IMG/VR virus record: IMGVR_UViG_3300020731_000016
Span: 1 to 64,000 of that record
DNA length: 64,000 nt
DNA from: a virus
Reading direction: 5' to 3' (one strand)
Both the position numbers and the translations under genes were made by a program. The notes beneath the pieces were generated by a model. It made no database searches and had not been told where the DNA came from. It was given only the letters and a program-made list of their open reading frames with translations. Of this stretch, positions 14,428-24,344 are shown piece by piece; within the stretch, counting starts at the first letter, position 1; each line of letters begins with the position of its first letter.

Positions 14428-15903
14428 ATGCACATAACTAAACAAAACTTACTATCTTTGCTGAAACAAAATTTAAATGAAATGGCAATGGACTTCGATT
14501 CGGCGGATAGACCACATAGTGATATTACCCGTAAATTATCAACTGGTAATACACCAATAAAGAAAGTACCTCTACCAAAAACCGGTAGAGAACCAAATCA
14601 AAACTTCCAAGAGTTATTAGCATCAGAACGTTATAAAGAAGTAATTAGTAATGTTAGACGTTATACTGGTGTTCAAGACACCCTTGGGTCTAATCCTAAT
14701 ATGAGACTAATGCGTATGATGATGGATGCTCATAATCAGATTATTCGTATTGAAAGGGATCATAAACGAGAACTTACACAATTAGCAATTGATATTGTTA
14801 AAGAAGAAATGGGTATTGGTGAAGATGACGTTAATTTTGATGTTAAATTAGTTAACAACCAAGAAATCAATACAAATGATTTTGAAAGGGATCAACCAAA
14901 TGAAACAAATCCAGAGGAACTAAATCCAGATGAATATGATGATGAAGAAGAAGATGATGAAGATCAACCTCAACAACCTCAACAACAAGGTAATAGAGAA
15001 GAAGAACAAATTTTCTTTAGTCTTGAAAGATTAAATATTGAAAGAGCTAGACAAAGATTATTAAATGCTATTATGCAAGGTGCATCTAAAAGAGGTCATT
15101 ATTTATATCATACCGTTGAAGAAAGATTAAGACAAATTACTGGTTCAGATCAACTTATTAATCTTTATGGTATAATGATGTCAATTAATGATACAAATTA
15201 TTGGCAGTTTGGTGATAATACAATATCAGATTTTCAAAGTTCTGTAGCAGGAACTGCGGATGTTATTATGCCAAGACCTGATAATGATGAAGAAGGTGAA
15301 GAAGGTGAAGAGGGTGAAGAGGGTGAAGAGGGAGAAGAAGGTGAAGAAGGTGAACAACATGACCCATCTAAACCAACAATTATTGTAAGAGGTGTTAATT
15401 TTCCGGTATTGGTTCATGAATTAATTAAAGGTGCATTAAAAGTACTTACAGCACATGGTCAACCTGATTATGATAAACATCCAGAAGAAAGAGAATTATA
15501 TAGACAGGTTAAAAAACATGAAAATACTTTAGAAAAAGAAATATGGGATTTGAGATTAGGACCATCAATATGGGCTAGATTAAGAGATTCTTTTCCTGAT
15601 GAAGTTTTAGAAGAAAATAATAAAGATTTACAGAATTATTTATTAATGAATATCTTCTCACTTCCAGCAAAGAAATTCTTAGTGTTTATGAAAGAAGTCA
15701 TATCTGGTTCAGATAGTGGAAAACGTTTAATCTCAACGATGGTAGAATCTATCAAACAAATGTTTAGAGATGAAGATTACCAATCCGCAATTGAAGGTTT
15801 TAATGATGATTTAGATGATATTAGTGATGATACAGATGATGAAGATTTAGGTGACTTTTTAGGTGGTTTAGGAATATCTTTATCAGATGATGATGAAGAT
15901 TAA
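14428..15903 (+). CDS. Tagged head-region protein with acidic repeat, 491 aa
   Basis: Start chosen at ATG 14428, after the upstream gene ends; the longer frame would overlap that gene. It begins MHITKQNLLSLLKQNLNEMA: an amphipathic helix with an LNE cleavage-type site at residue 18. It then has helical regions (RLMRMMMDAHNQIIRI; ERLNIERARQRLLNAIMQ), an EGEEGE run near 290-307, a second folded part (VNFPVLVHELIKGALKVL), and an acidic tail. No function recognised. Its position just before terminase suggests a capsid or prohead role. A terminator follows. Confidence 0.7.
   Translation: MHITKQNLLSLLKQNLNEMAMDFDSADRPHSDITRKLSTGNTPIKKVPLPKTGREPNQNFQELLASERYKEVISNVRRYTGVQDTLGSNPNMRLMRMMMDAHNQIIRIERDHKRELTQLAIDIVKEEMGIGEDDVNFDVKLVNNQEINTNDFERDQPNETNPEELNPDEYDDEEEDDEDQPQQPQQQGNREEEQIFFSLERLNIERARQRLLNAIMQGASKRGHYLYHTVEERLRQITGSDQLINLYGIMMSINDTNYWQFGDNTISDFQSSVAGTADVIMPRPDNDEEGEEGEEGEEGEEGEEGEEGEQHDPSKPTIIVRGVNFPVLVHELIKGALKVLTAHGQPDYDKHPEERELYRQVKKHENTLEKEIWDLRLGPSIWARLRDSFPDEVLEENNKDLQNYLLMNIFSLPAKKFLVFMKEVISGSDSGKRLISTMVESIKQMFRDEDYQSAIEGFNDDLDDISDDTDDEDLGDFLGGLGISLSDDDED
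15292..15356 (+). repeat. GGTGAAGAA-type tandem repeat
   Basis: Nine-base units encoding Gly-Glu-Glu, repeated about seven times with small changes, inside the 491-aa protein. Confidence 0.8.
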
Positions 15904-15926
15904 ATTAAAAAATAGATGGATATTAA

Positions 15927-15957
15927 AAGGTGGTAATTTTTTACCACCTTTTTTTTG
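15927..15957 (+). terminator. Terminator before terminase
   Basis: Stem AAGGTGGTAA/TTACCACCTT with a long T-run. It separates the upstream head operon from terL. Confidence 0.85.
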
Positions 15958-15965
15958 TATTTATC
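15958..15965 (+). promoter_or_regulatory. TATTTATC motif
   Basis: Directly after the terminator and 3 bases before the terL ATG. Confidence 0.35.
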
Positions 15966-15968
15966 TAT

Positions 15969-18311
15969 ATGAATAGTAAAATAGAACAATTAAAGGAGTA
16001 TGCTAGAATAATTAAAGATACCCCTTACGCATTAAGAACATATCTTCAGACATATGATAACACGCAAAAGAAATATGTACCAATGGATTTGTTTCAGGAT
16101 CAAATCCAATTGATAGAAGATTATGAAAATTACAACGAAAATATTACGAGAAAATATCGTCAGGCTGGGGTTACTACTGTAACTGCGGCATGGTTATCTA
16201 AAAAACTACAATTAGCAAAACCTGAAAACCCTGAAAGAGTTCTTCTTATTGCAAATAAACGTGATACTGCCGTGGAAATGGCAAATAAGATAAGAAACTT
16301 TTTAGACCAATGGCCATCATGGATTAATGTTGGTTTTTCACCTGATAAGAATTCTGAAAGTAGATTTAAATTAAATAATGGTTGTGAGGTTAAAGCGGTT
16401 GCAACATCTCCCGATGCGTTACGTGGTTATACACCAACAATACTTGTATTTGATGAGGCTGCGTATATTGAAGCCGGTGAGGACTTTTGGTCAGCATCAA
16501 TGGCATCCCTTTCAACAGGTGGTAAGATTATATTAATATCTTGTGTTACAAAAGATACATATGTTTTTACAAAAAATGGTTTAGAACAAGTGTCCGATTT
16601 TATAGACGAAAATAAAACTATTGGTGATGGTTATATTGTTGATGATTATGAAATATTAGGAAAAGATAAAGTACGAAAATCTAACTTAATGTTAAATAAC
16701 GGTAAACAAAAAACATTAAAAATACATACTGTTAATTCAATTTTAGAAGGTACTGAAACACATAAAGTATGGGGTTTTTCTAATGAATTAAATAAATATG
16801 ATTGGTATAAATTATCCGAATTAAAAATTAACGATTATGTCAATGTAAATTTTGGTATGAACATGTGGGGTAATCAAGATGAAATTAATTTTGAATATGA
16901 TCCATCAAATAAAGAACATAATATTTTTAATCCGGGTAATAAAATAACAAAAGAATTATCATATTTTTTAGGATTATTTATTGCTGAGGGTTCAACATAT
17001 AAAAAATTAGATGAGAATGGTAAACATATTGGGAGTTCGATTACAATTACTTGTGGTGATGATATAAGTGAATATATTAAATCAATAGGTTTAACCTTTT
17101 CATCCCACGATAATTTACACTATACCATTGGATCAAAAAGTTTTTATAGTTTTTTAGAATATATTGGATTTGATTTAAATTTAAAAGCAAATCAAAAAAT
17201 TATTCCAAAAAGATTATTAAAGATGAGTAAAGAAAATATAAAATTTTTAATAAGAGGGATATATGATGGTGACGGTTATGTTGATAAAATTAGAGGTAGG
17301 GTTGGAATTGGCTTATCGTCTGCGGAATTGATAAACCAATTACGTATGTTACTTATTAATTTTGGTATTTTAACTGATTTTAATATTATGAATACAAAAC
17401 CAACCAAAAAAGTAAAAGTATTTTCTGTTAATTATAGAATTGTTTCAGATTCGATTAACTCCAAAATATTCTTTGATGAAATTGGTTTTAATTTTGAACG
17501 TAAATCAAAATATTATTTTTTACACGAAAATAAAGATATTAATTATAATAATCCAAAAGATATTATTCCAAATGGTTCTAAATTAATAAAAGAAATTTTA
17601 GTTAAAAACAATTTAAAAAGAAAAAATTTAGATAAAAAATTTAAAAAAATTTATGATGATAATTTAAGAAAAAAAAATATTTCAAGAAAAACATTTAAAG
17701 ATTTTATTGATTATTTTATTTTAAATAATTATGTGGTTAATGATATTGATAAAATTTATTTTGAAAATTCAAAATGGGTATCAATAAAAAAAATAGAAGA
17801 GAATGAAAACGAAACCTATGATTTTTCTTTATATAATGATGATTCTGATTTTTGGTGTCATTCTATCATTTATAATGGTATTTTAGGTCACCAAACACCA
17901 AATGGTTATGACCCAATATATTATGGTGTTTATGACCAAGCAATTCGTAAAATAAACGATTTCCATATTACCGATTTAAGATGGTTTAAAGATCCTCGTT
18001 ATACAAAAGATTTAAGATGGGTTAAATGTACTGATATTGTTCATTATATGTTAAATCGTGAATTATATAATGATGATGAAATTGTTATGTATGATTATGA
18101 TATTGAAAAATATGTTGAATATATTGAAGATGGATATAAACCGTTTTCAAGTTGGTTTGAATCAATGTCAAAGAAGTTCAAATATGACAAAAGAAAGATT
18201 GCACAGGAGTTGGAGTGTTTATCAAAAAACACAATTATAACCGTTAGAGATAAACAAACAGGTGAAATTAAAAAAATGAAAATTGGTCAACTATATAATG
18301 AATTAAAATAA
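15969..18311 (+). CDS. terL: Terminase large subunit, N-terminal part with one intein and a split-intein N-part
   Basis: 780 aa from ATG 15969. Extein 1-191 has the ATPase: adenine-binding Q (LFQDQIQLI), a Walker A variant RKYRQAGVTT, and Walker B ILVFDEAAY. Intein A (192-642) is followed by extein 643-749, starting at the coupling motif TPNG. Residue 750 starts a 31-residue split-intein N-part, and the frame then stops. Trans-splicing to 18486-19685 would give a 589-aa gp17-like terminase (T4 gp17 is 610 aa). The intact protein packages DNA into proheads. Confidence 0.9.
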   Translation: MNSKIEQLKEYARIIKDTPYALRTYLQTYDNTQKKYVPMDLFQDQIQLIEDYENYNENITRKYRQAGVTTVTAAWLSKKLQLAKPENPERVLLIANKRDTAVEMANKIRNFLDQWPSWINVGFSPDKNSESRFKLNNGCEVKAVATSPDALRGYTPTILVFDEAAYIEAGEDFWSASMASLSTGGKIILISCVTKDTYVFTKNGLEQVSDFIDENKTIGDGYIVDDYEILGKDKVRKSNLMLNNGKQKTLKIHTVNSILEGTETHKVWGFSNELNKYDWYKLSELKINDYVNVNFGMNMWGNQDEINFEYDPSNKEHNIFNPGNKITKELSYFLGLFIAEGSTYKKLDENGKHIGSSITITCGDDISEYIKSIGLTFSSHDNLHYTIGSKSFYSFLEYIGFDLNLKANQKIIPKRLLKMSKENIKFLIRGIYDGDGYVDKIRGRVGIGLSSAELINQLRMLLINFGILTDFNIMNTKPTKKVKVFSVNYRIVSDSINSKIFFDEIGFNFERKSKYYFLHENKDINYNNPKDIIPNGSKLIKEILVKNNLKRKNLDKKFKKIYDDNLRKKNISRKTFKDFIDYFILNNYVVNDIDKIYFENSKWVSIKKIEENENETYDFSLYNDDSDFWCHSIIYNGILGHQTPNGYDPIYYGVYDQAIRKINDFHITDLRWFKDPRYTKDLRWVKCTDIVHYMLNRELYNDDEIVMYDYDIEKYVEYIEDGYKPFSSWFESMSKKFKYDKRKIAQELECLSKNTIITVRDKQTGEIKKMKIGQLYNELK
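16542..17894 (+). mobile_element. Intein A in terminase, LAGLIDADG type
   Basis: 451 residues from Cys to His-Gln, +1 Thr. It is inserted in the ATPase coupling motif (ILIS / TPNG). LAGLIDADG motifs FLGLFIAEGS and LIRGIYDGDGY are visible. The last residue is Gln, not Asn, which is rare but known for working inteins. Confidence 0.88.
18216..18308 (+). mobile_element. Split intein B of terminase, N-part
   Basis: 31 residues beginning Cys, with IITVRDKQTGEIKK. It is inserted in the conserved QELE / CDF site of the terminase. The short N-part matches the atypical split of the known AceL-TerL intein, which also sits in a terminase. Confidence 0.85.
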
Positions 18312-18499
18312 TTGAATTTGATGGGATTTATTGGCATAGAAATTCAAAAGAAAAAGATGAAATAAGAGATGTAACCTATAAAAATTTAGGATATCAGATA
18401 TTAATCATAAGTGAAAATGATTTAATAGATAAAAAAAATAAAATTAGTGATGAATTAATTAGTAAATGTGTAAATTTTATAAAAAATGAAAATAAATAA
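18302..18499 (+). pseudogene. Remnant of a Vsr-like homing endonuclease
   Basis: An open frame with no start codon, between the two terminase halves. It encodes IIEFDGIYWHRNSKEKDEI, then NLGYQILIISENDL and a helical end. This is the C-terminal core of a Vsr-like nuclease, as in the complete gene at 6502-7719. About 300 N-terminal residues are missing. Its last codons overlap the ATG of the C-half, the same layout as in the dUTPase locus. Confidence 0.75.
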
Positions 18500-18809
18500 T
18501 AAATACGAAATATTAACACCAAATGGTTTTGAAGATTTTGATGGTGTACAAAAATTAAAAAAGAAAACGATTGAAATATTTTTTAATAATGATTTAAATC
18601 TTAGAGGATCATTTAATCATCAAATATATGATTATGATGGAAAACCAATTAAATTATCAAACATAAAAATTGGTGATAAAATCAAATCACATAATGGATT
18701 TTTAATAGTAAAAGACGTAAAGAAACATTATAATAAAACAAATGTTTTTGATATTATTAATTCAGGTAAAGACCATCTTTTTTATTCAAATGATATTATT
18801 TCACATAAT
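18486..18809 (+). mobile_element. Split intein B of terminase, C-part
   Basis: 108 residues ending His-Asn, +1 Cys. It has HINT block features (GSFNHQIYDYDG; FYSNDIISHN). No endonuclease domain remains inside. Confidence 0.85.
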
Positions 18810-19685
18810 TGTGATTTCTTAGGTTCAGGTGATGGTGTGATTTCTAGTGATATTCAAGAGAATATTAGAAAAAACATGATTAGAGTACCAAATGAAAAAT
18901 ATATGACAGGTACTTTATGGCAATGGAAAGAACCAATTGAAGGTCATAGATATATAATGGGTGTGGATGTTAGTAGTGGTCAAAGTGATGACTTTTCATC
19001 ATTTAATATTATTGATTTTGATGATAGAGAACAAGTAATGGAATATATCGGTAAAATACCACCAGATGATTTGGCATCAGTAGTATATAAATGGGCAATA
19101 TTATATAATGCATTTATTGTTGTTGATATTACAGGTGGATGGGGTGGTGGAACTTCCAAAAAACTTAAAGATATGAATTATAAAAACTTATATTATGAGG
19201 GTGTAAACACTCAGAATATTTGGGATTATAATGCAAAGGCAATGGAAAAATTACCGGGTATTAATTTCAATAATAAACGTGTTCAAATTGTATCTGCATT
19301 TGAAGAACAATTAAGAAAAGGATTTATTGTAAGGTCATCAAGATTATTAAATGAACTGAATACATTTGTTTATATGAATGGTAGACCTGATCATATGAAA
19401 GGTGCACATGATGATGCAATTATGAGTATGTCAATTGCAATGTATGCTGGTGATATTTGTTTTAACCAATTACAAAGAACTGAACAAGTTAATAAGGCTA
19501 TGATGGAATCATGGACAATGAGTGAAAGAACATATGAACCACAAAGATCATTATATTCTTATGGTGGTTCTTTTGATCAAATTAGTGGTATGTATATGGA
19601 TAATTCACAATATGGTAATGGTTTTAATTCACCAACATTAGACCAATATAAGGAAAACGCATGGTTATTTGGTAAACAAAGATAA
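18486..19685 (+). CDS. terL: Terminase large subunit, C-terminal part with split-intein C-part
   Basis: 399 aa. Residues 1-108 are the intein C-part (YEILTPNGFEDF ... DIISHN). Extein 109-399 starts CDFLGSGDG and contains the RNase H-like nuclease: YIMGVDVSSGQSDDFS with the first catalytic Asp, FIVVDITGGWGGG with the second, and HDDAIMSMSIAMYAGD near the end with the third. It cuts concatemeric DNA during packaging. A separate ATG and a 174-base gap mean it is translated independently. Confidence 0.88.
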   Translation: MKINNKYEILTPNGFEDFDGVQKLKKKTIEIFFNNDLNLRGSFNHQIYDYDGKPIKLSNIKIGDKIKSHNGFLIVKDVKKHYNKTNVFDIINSGKDHLFYSNDIISHNCDFLGSGDGVISSDIQENIRKNMIRVPNEKYMTGTLWQWKEPIEGHRYIMGVDVSSGQSDDFSSFNIIDFDDREQVMEYIGKIPPDDLASVVYKWAILYNAFIVVDITGGWGGGTSKKLKDMNYKNLYYEGVNTQNIWDYNAKAMEKLPGINFNNKRVQIVSAFEEQLRKGFIVRSSRLLNELNTFVYMNGRPDHMKGAHDDAIMSMSIAMYAGDICFNQLQRTEQVNKAMMESWTMSERTYEPQRSLYSYGGSFDQISGMYMDNSQYGNGFNSPTLDQYKENAWLFGKQR

Positions 19686-19727
19686 ACCTTTATTAATCAT
19701 TAAAAAAGATTTATATTAATAGAAAAG

Positions 19728-19735
19728 TATTTATA
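19728..19735 (+). promoter_or_regulatory. TATTTATA motif
   Basis: Ends 3 bases before the portal ATG (19739). Confidence 0.4.
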
Positions 19736-19738
19736 TAT

Positions 19739-22700
19739 ATGGCAGAACAAAATAACATGACAGTATTTCAGAAATTAACTAGAATGTTTGGTTATCCCGG
19801 TCAAACTAAATCAGAAGATAAACCGGTATCACCTTCGTTTAATTTCTCAAAAGATGAATTATTAAAAACAAATAGTAGGGAAGAATTTGAAACGGCATTA
19901 TTACAATCACAACAAAGTAATTATATTGCCGATAAATGGTCAAAATTAGATCAATCAATTTATAATCAATCAATCTATTATGAACCAAATAGAATATCTG
20001 CATATTATGATTACGAATCTATGGAATTTTGTTTGGCTGGTGATACAAAAATTGCAACTCCAAACGGTTTTATAACAATTAAGGAATTATCGGATATGGG
20101 TAAAGATCATGAATTTATTGTTTATTCATATGACCATAATTTAAAAAAAGTTGTACCTGCATGGGCACGAAATGCTCATCATACAAGAGATGAAATGACA
20201 TATAAAGTTATTTTTGATGATGGGACACATATTATTGGTACATATGATCATAGACTTATGAAAAGAGATGGTTCATTTAGTAGAATTTCTGAATTAAAAC
20301 CTGGAGATTCTATGATGCCATTTTATAGAAAATCTTTTTATAATAATAAAAAATATAATTGGGTTTATGTATGTAATTCAAATGAGGGTCATAATGGGTG
20401 GATTTCTGAACATAATTTAATTGCTGAATGGTTTTATGAAAGAAAAATAGAAAAAACTGAAGAAGTTCATCATTTAGATTTTAATGGTAAAAATAATTTA
20501 CCTGAAAATTTAAAAATTATGGATATTAATGAACATCGCTCATATCATGCAAAATTAAATAATGAAAAATTATGGTCAAATCCAGATTTTAGACAAAAAA
20601 TGTCTGAAGTTGCCAAAAGAAAAGGTAAATTAAGTTGGAATGGAAAAAGAAGTGGTAAAAATAATCCCGCTTATTTTCATATGCCTTTTGATTTGATAAC
20701 AGAAACCGCTAAAAAATGTAAAACATTAAAAGGAACGTCAAAAGCATTAAATATTGCACATACAAAATTACAGAGAGAAATAATGTGGGCTGGATATAAG
20801 GATTGGTCAACATTTTGTGATGCTTATGGTATTGAAAAATCAAAATATTCAACAGTAAGGGTAAAAGGAGATAATTATGTTTTAAATCATAAAGTAGTTT
20901 CGATTGAGCAGTATAAGATTATTCCGGTATATGATTTAACTGTTCCAGGGTATAAAAATTTTGCAACTGATACTATTTTTTCACATAATACACCAGAAAT
21001 ATCTGCAGCGTTAGACATATATGCAGAAGAATCTACAACAATGTCTGAAAAAGGTGAAATTCTTACAATTTATTCCGAATCAAAAAGAGTTAAACATATA
21101 CTTGAGGATTTATTTAATACAAGATTAGATATTAATACAAACCTACAAATGTGGGCAAGGGGATTGTGTAAATATGGAGATGATTTTGTTTACTTAAAAA
21201 TAGACCCTGAAAAAGGAATTGTGGGTTGTCAACAATTACCAAACGTTGAAATAGAAAGAGTTGAGGGGGCTTCATCTAAATCCCCACAACAAATGGATAA
21301 TAGGGTACCAACTAGAGAACTAAGATTTATGTGGAAAAATAAAGATTTAGAGTTTCAATCGTGGGAAATTGGTCATTTTAGATTATTAGGCGATGATAGA
21401 AAATTACCATATGGTACTTGTTTAAAGTATAATACTAGAATTGAAACTGAAAATGGTTATTCTGAAATACAAAATATAAAAATCGGTGATTTGGTTTGGT
21501 CATTCGACACTATTACACAAACGAAAGTTTTATCAAAAGTATTAGATACAGTAAATTCTGGTATTAAAAAAACATATAAAATTTCAACTAAAAATAATTT
21601 TATTGATGTTTCTAAAGAACATAAGGTATTATATTATAACACTAATAGTAAAAATTTTGAATATAAAAACACCTTAGAATTTAAAATTGGTGATTTATTG
21701 GTGATTAATAAGACAAACAAATATAACGTTAATACAATAATAGATAAAACAAAACCAATAAATAACAATAATGGGTATTGGAATAATATAGATTGTGTAC
21801 CAAATGTTGTGACTCCTGAATTTGCAGAACTATTTGGTTATTTAATAGGAGATGGTTGGATAAGTAATAATGCTGTTTATATTGCTCTTTCCGAACACAA
21901 AACAATTAATGAAAAATATGTTAAATATTTGGAAGATTTTAGTGGAAAATCAATTAAATTTCATGGTGGTGAAAATAACACTTCTCAAGGTGTTTGTAAT
22001 TCTAAAATGTTGAAAGAAATTTTAATACAATTAGGATTTTCAGGTAAGTTTAACGAAAAAAGAATACCAAAATGGGTTTATTCATCGTCATATGATGTTC
22101 GTAAATCATTACTTAATGGTATTATTGATTCTGATGGTAGTTTGTTTATTGATAAATGGAATTTTTTACGTTATAATATTGAACTTTCAAATGAAGAATT
22201 AATATATGATATTAAAATTTTGGTACAATCGTTAGGTTATAAAAGTGGTAAAATATCATCAAGATTACGTAATGGTGGTAAAATTGGTGATAGAATGTTC
22301 AAAACTCAAAGTGAATCGTTTTATTTTTATTTTTATGAATCAATATTATCACAAAAAAAGAAATACGATATACAAAATAGATTAAATGATGATTTTATTA
22401 TTGAACCAATCGTTTCAATTGAAGATTCTGGCGAACATGAGACATATGATATTTTTGTTGAAAACAATAACCATAATTTTTATGCAAACGGGATTGTTGT
22501 TCATAATTCAATGTTAGATAAAATTAGAAGAATTTGGAAACAACTTTTATTAGCGGAAGATGCTATGTTAATTTATAGAACATCTAGAGCACCTGAAAGA
22601 CGTGTATTTAAAATATTTGTAGGTAATATGGATGATAAAGATATTGAACCATATGTACAACGTGTTGCAAATAAATTTAAAAGACAACCTATTTCCGATC

Positions 22701-23602
22701 CAACAAATGGTCAAGTTGATATGAGATATAATCAAATGGCGGTTGACCAAGATTATTTCGTTCCTGTTCGTGACCCAGCACAAACAATGCCAATTGAAAC
22801 ATTACCAGGTGCACAAAACTTAGGTGAAATTGCCGATATTGAATATATCCAAAAGAAAATGTTGGCTGCGTTACGTATACCTAAAGCGTTCTTAGGATTT
22901 GAGGAAGTTGTTGGTGATGGTAAAAACTTAGCCTTAATGGATATTCGTTTTGCAAGAACTATCAATAAAATACAAAAATCTTTAATACAAGAATTAAATA
23001 AGATTGCGTTAATCCATTTATATCTATTAGGTTTAGAAGATGAATTAAATGAGTTTAGTTTATCGTTGACAAACCCATCAGCACAATCTGATTTATTGAG
23101 ATTAGAACAATGGAAAGAAAAAATTACATTATATAAAGATGCAACATCCGATCAATCTCAAATGGGTATATTACCAGTATCTCACACATGGGCTAAGAAA
23201 AATATCTTGGGTATGAGTGATAATGAGGTGATTTTAGATTTACAACAACAACGTTTAGAAAGAGCAATTGGATTTGAATTAACAAATACACAATTAATTA
23301 TTAAACGTTCTGGTGTGTTTGATGAGATTGATTCTAAATATGGTATACCGGAAGAAGAAAGAGAAAAAATTGAAGCTCAAGGTGGTGGTGAAGCTCAGGG
23401 AGGAGGTGGAGCACCAATGGGTGGTGGTGGTGCACCTCCGGCAGGTGGAGGTGGTGAAGGACCATTAAGTGAATCAAAAAAACATAAAATATTAGGTATG
23501 TTGGGAGAAAGTGAAAATTTTTCTGATCTTTTTAATATGGAAAAGGCACAACAGAATATTTATGAAATAGAAACAAAAATAAAAGATATATTAAATGATT
23601 AA
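19739..23602 (+). CDS. 20: Portal protein (gp20-like) with two inteins
   Basis: 1287 aa precursor, about 604 aa after splicing (T4 gp20 is 524 aa). Portal extein features: YYDYESMEF / TPEISAALDIYAEEST around intein A; PYGT / SMLDKIRRIWKQL, then DAMLIYRTSRAPERRVFKI after intein B; QMAVDQDYFVP; IEYIQKKMLAALRIPKAFL; and a Gly-rich acidic tail. It forms the dodecameric ring at the packaging vertex that docks terminase. Its gene follows terL and overlaps the next gene by 8 bases, the T4-like gene order. Confidence 0.92.
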   Translation: MAEQNNMTVFQKLTRMFGYPGQTKSEDKPVSPSFNFSKDELLKTNSREEFETALLQSQQSNYIADKWSKLDQSIYNQSIYYEPNRISAYYDYESMEFCLAGDTKIATPNGFITIKELSDMGKDHEFIVYSYDHNLKKVVPAWARNAHHTRDEMTYKVIFDDGTHIIGTYDHRLMKRDGSFSRISELKPGDSMMPFYRKSFYNNKKYNWVYVCNSNEGHNGWISEHNLIAEWFYERKIEKTEEVHHLDFNGKNNLPENLKIMDINEHRSYHAKLNNEKLWSNPDFRQKMSEVAKRKGKLSWNGKRSGKNNPAYFHMPFDLITETAKKCKTLKGTSKALNIAHTKLQREIMWAGYKDWSTFCDAYGIEKSKYSTVRVKGDNYVLNHKVVSIEQYKIIPVYDLTVPGYKNFATDTIFSHNTPEISAALDIYAEESTTMSEKGEILTIYSESKRVKHILEDLFNTRLDINTNLQMWARGLCKYGDDFVYLKIDPEKGIVGCQQLPNVEIERVEGASSKSPQQMDNRVPTRELRFMWKNKDLEFQSWEIGHFRLLGDDRKLPYGTCLKYNTRIETENGYSEIQNIKIGDLVWSFDTITQTKVLSKVLDTVNSGIKKTYKISTKNNFIDVSKEHKVLYYNTNSKNFEYKNTLEFKIGDLLVINKTNKYNVNTIIDKTKPINNNNGYWNNIDCVPNVVTPEFAELFGYLIGDGWISNNAVYIALSEHKTINEKYVKYLEDFSGKSIKFHGGENNTSQGVCNSKMLKEILIQLGFSGKFNEKRIPKWVYSSSYDVRKSLLNGIIDSDGSLFIDKWNFLRYNIELSNEELIYDIKILVQSLGYKSGKISSRLRNGGKIGDRMFKTQSESFYFYFYESILSQKKKYDIQNRLNDDFIIEPIVSIEDSGEHETYDIFVENNNHNFYANGIVVHNSMLDKIRRIWKQLLLAEDAMLIYRTSRAPERRVFKIFVGNMDDKDIEPYVQRVANKFKRQPISDPTNGQVDMRYNQMAVDQDYFVPVRDPAQTMPIETLPGAQNLGEIADIEYIQKKMLAALRIPKAFLGFEEVVGDGKNLALMDIRFARTINKIQKSLIQELNKIALIHLYLLGLEDELNEFSLSLTNPSAQSDLLRLEQWKEKITLYKDATSDQSQMGILPVSHTWAKKNILGMSDNEVILDLQQQRLERAIGFELTNTQLIIKRSGVFDEIDSKYGIPEEEREKIEAQGGGEAQGGGGAPMGGGGAPPAGGGGEGPLSESKKHKILGMLGESENFSDLFNMEKAQQNIYEIETKIKDILND
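20030..20989 (+). mobile_element. Portal intein A with HNH endonuclease
   Basis: 320 residues, Cys to His-Asn, +1 Thr. The insert carries an HNH motif (EEVHHLDFNGKNNLPENL, then NEHRSYH) instead of LAGLIDADG, the only HNH intein in the window. It ends TDTIFSHN. Confidence 0.88.
21419..22507 (+). mobile_element. Portal intein B with LAGLIDADG endonuclease
   Basis: 363 residues, Cys to His-Asn, +1 Ser. LAGLIDADG motifs ELFGYLIGDGWI and LLNGIIDSDGS. Confidence 0.9.
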
Positions 23603-24344
23603 TGAAATGAAAAAATTTGGTGATATAAAATCAAAAATGTTAACTAAGTTAACTGAATCTTATTCTAAACAAAATAAAGAAGAAATAAAATCAATATTGA
23701 ATTTAATTAAAGAAAATAAAGATTTTAAAGAACTTTATTTATTTTACGAAGAAATAGAAAATAAATATTTTGAAGATAAAGAAGTTGCTCAATTATATGT
23801 TGAACAAATTGGTTCAATGTTAAAAGAAAGAAAACCTTTGGATGGTAAATTTATTAATAAATTATCATCGGTATTAAAAGATGTTGAAATTAATGAAAAT
23901 GAAATTTATAATAGTTTAGATATATTATGTGAGGAAGATTCATTATTAAACATTGATAAAAAAGTAATATCAAAGAAAAAACTTGTAGACTATTTATTAA
24001 TTAAGAAAAATGTTGTTGAAAATACCGGTATAAAATATGTTCAAAACGAAACTTTATTACACTCAGTTTTAGCAAATAATTTTAATGTACTTTATGATAA
24101 CACGTTGAGCGAAAGCGAAAAAGATGAATTAAAAACTATTTTATCCTTATCACAAGAAGAATTAACAAACAAAACTACTGAATTAAAAGAATCTATTAAT
24201 TTACAAATTGAAAATTTATTAAAAGAATCATCTACTGACGAATTAAAAAACTCACTTGATAAAGTGAAGGAAGAAATTAAAACGATGGATACATCGAAAC
24301 ATAATTATTACAGATTAACACAATTAAAAAATGGTCTTATTTAA
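23595..24344 (+). CDS. Possible prohead core protein, 249 aa
   Basis: It sits between portal and protease, where T4 has the prohead core genes 67 and 68. Helical and charged throughout. The alternative start at 23607 gives MKKFGDIKSKMLTKLTESY, a tag-like helix ending in an LTE site; I list the first ATG but favour either. No sequence signature was recognised. Its stop codon lies inside the terminator shared with rpsU. Confidence 0.6.
   Translation: MINEMKKFGDIKSKMLTKLTESYSKQNKEEIKSILNLIKENKDFKELYLFYEEIENKYFEDKEVAQLYVEQIGSMLKERKPLDGKFINKLSSVLKDVEINENEIYNSLDILCEEDSLLNIDKKVISKKKLVDYLLIKKNVVENTGIKYVQNETLLHSVLANNFNVLYDNTLSESEKDELKTILSLSQEELTNKTTELKESINLQIENLLKESSTDELKNSLDKVKEEIKTMDTSKHNYYRLTQLKNGLI

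Noticed and set aside
15226-15417. Minus-strand ORF rich in Phe/Thr opposite the acidic repeat
   Set aside because: It is the antisense of the GGTGAAGAA repeat in a well-supported gene; antisense of acidic low-complexity DNA is often open. The same holds for frames opposite 27130-27603 and 12384-12578.
22568-22965. Minus-strand ORFs within the portal gene
   Set aside because: The portal frame has clear family motifs across the whole interval and the antisense frames have no start context or motif.
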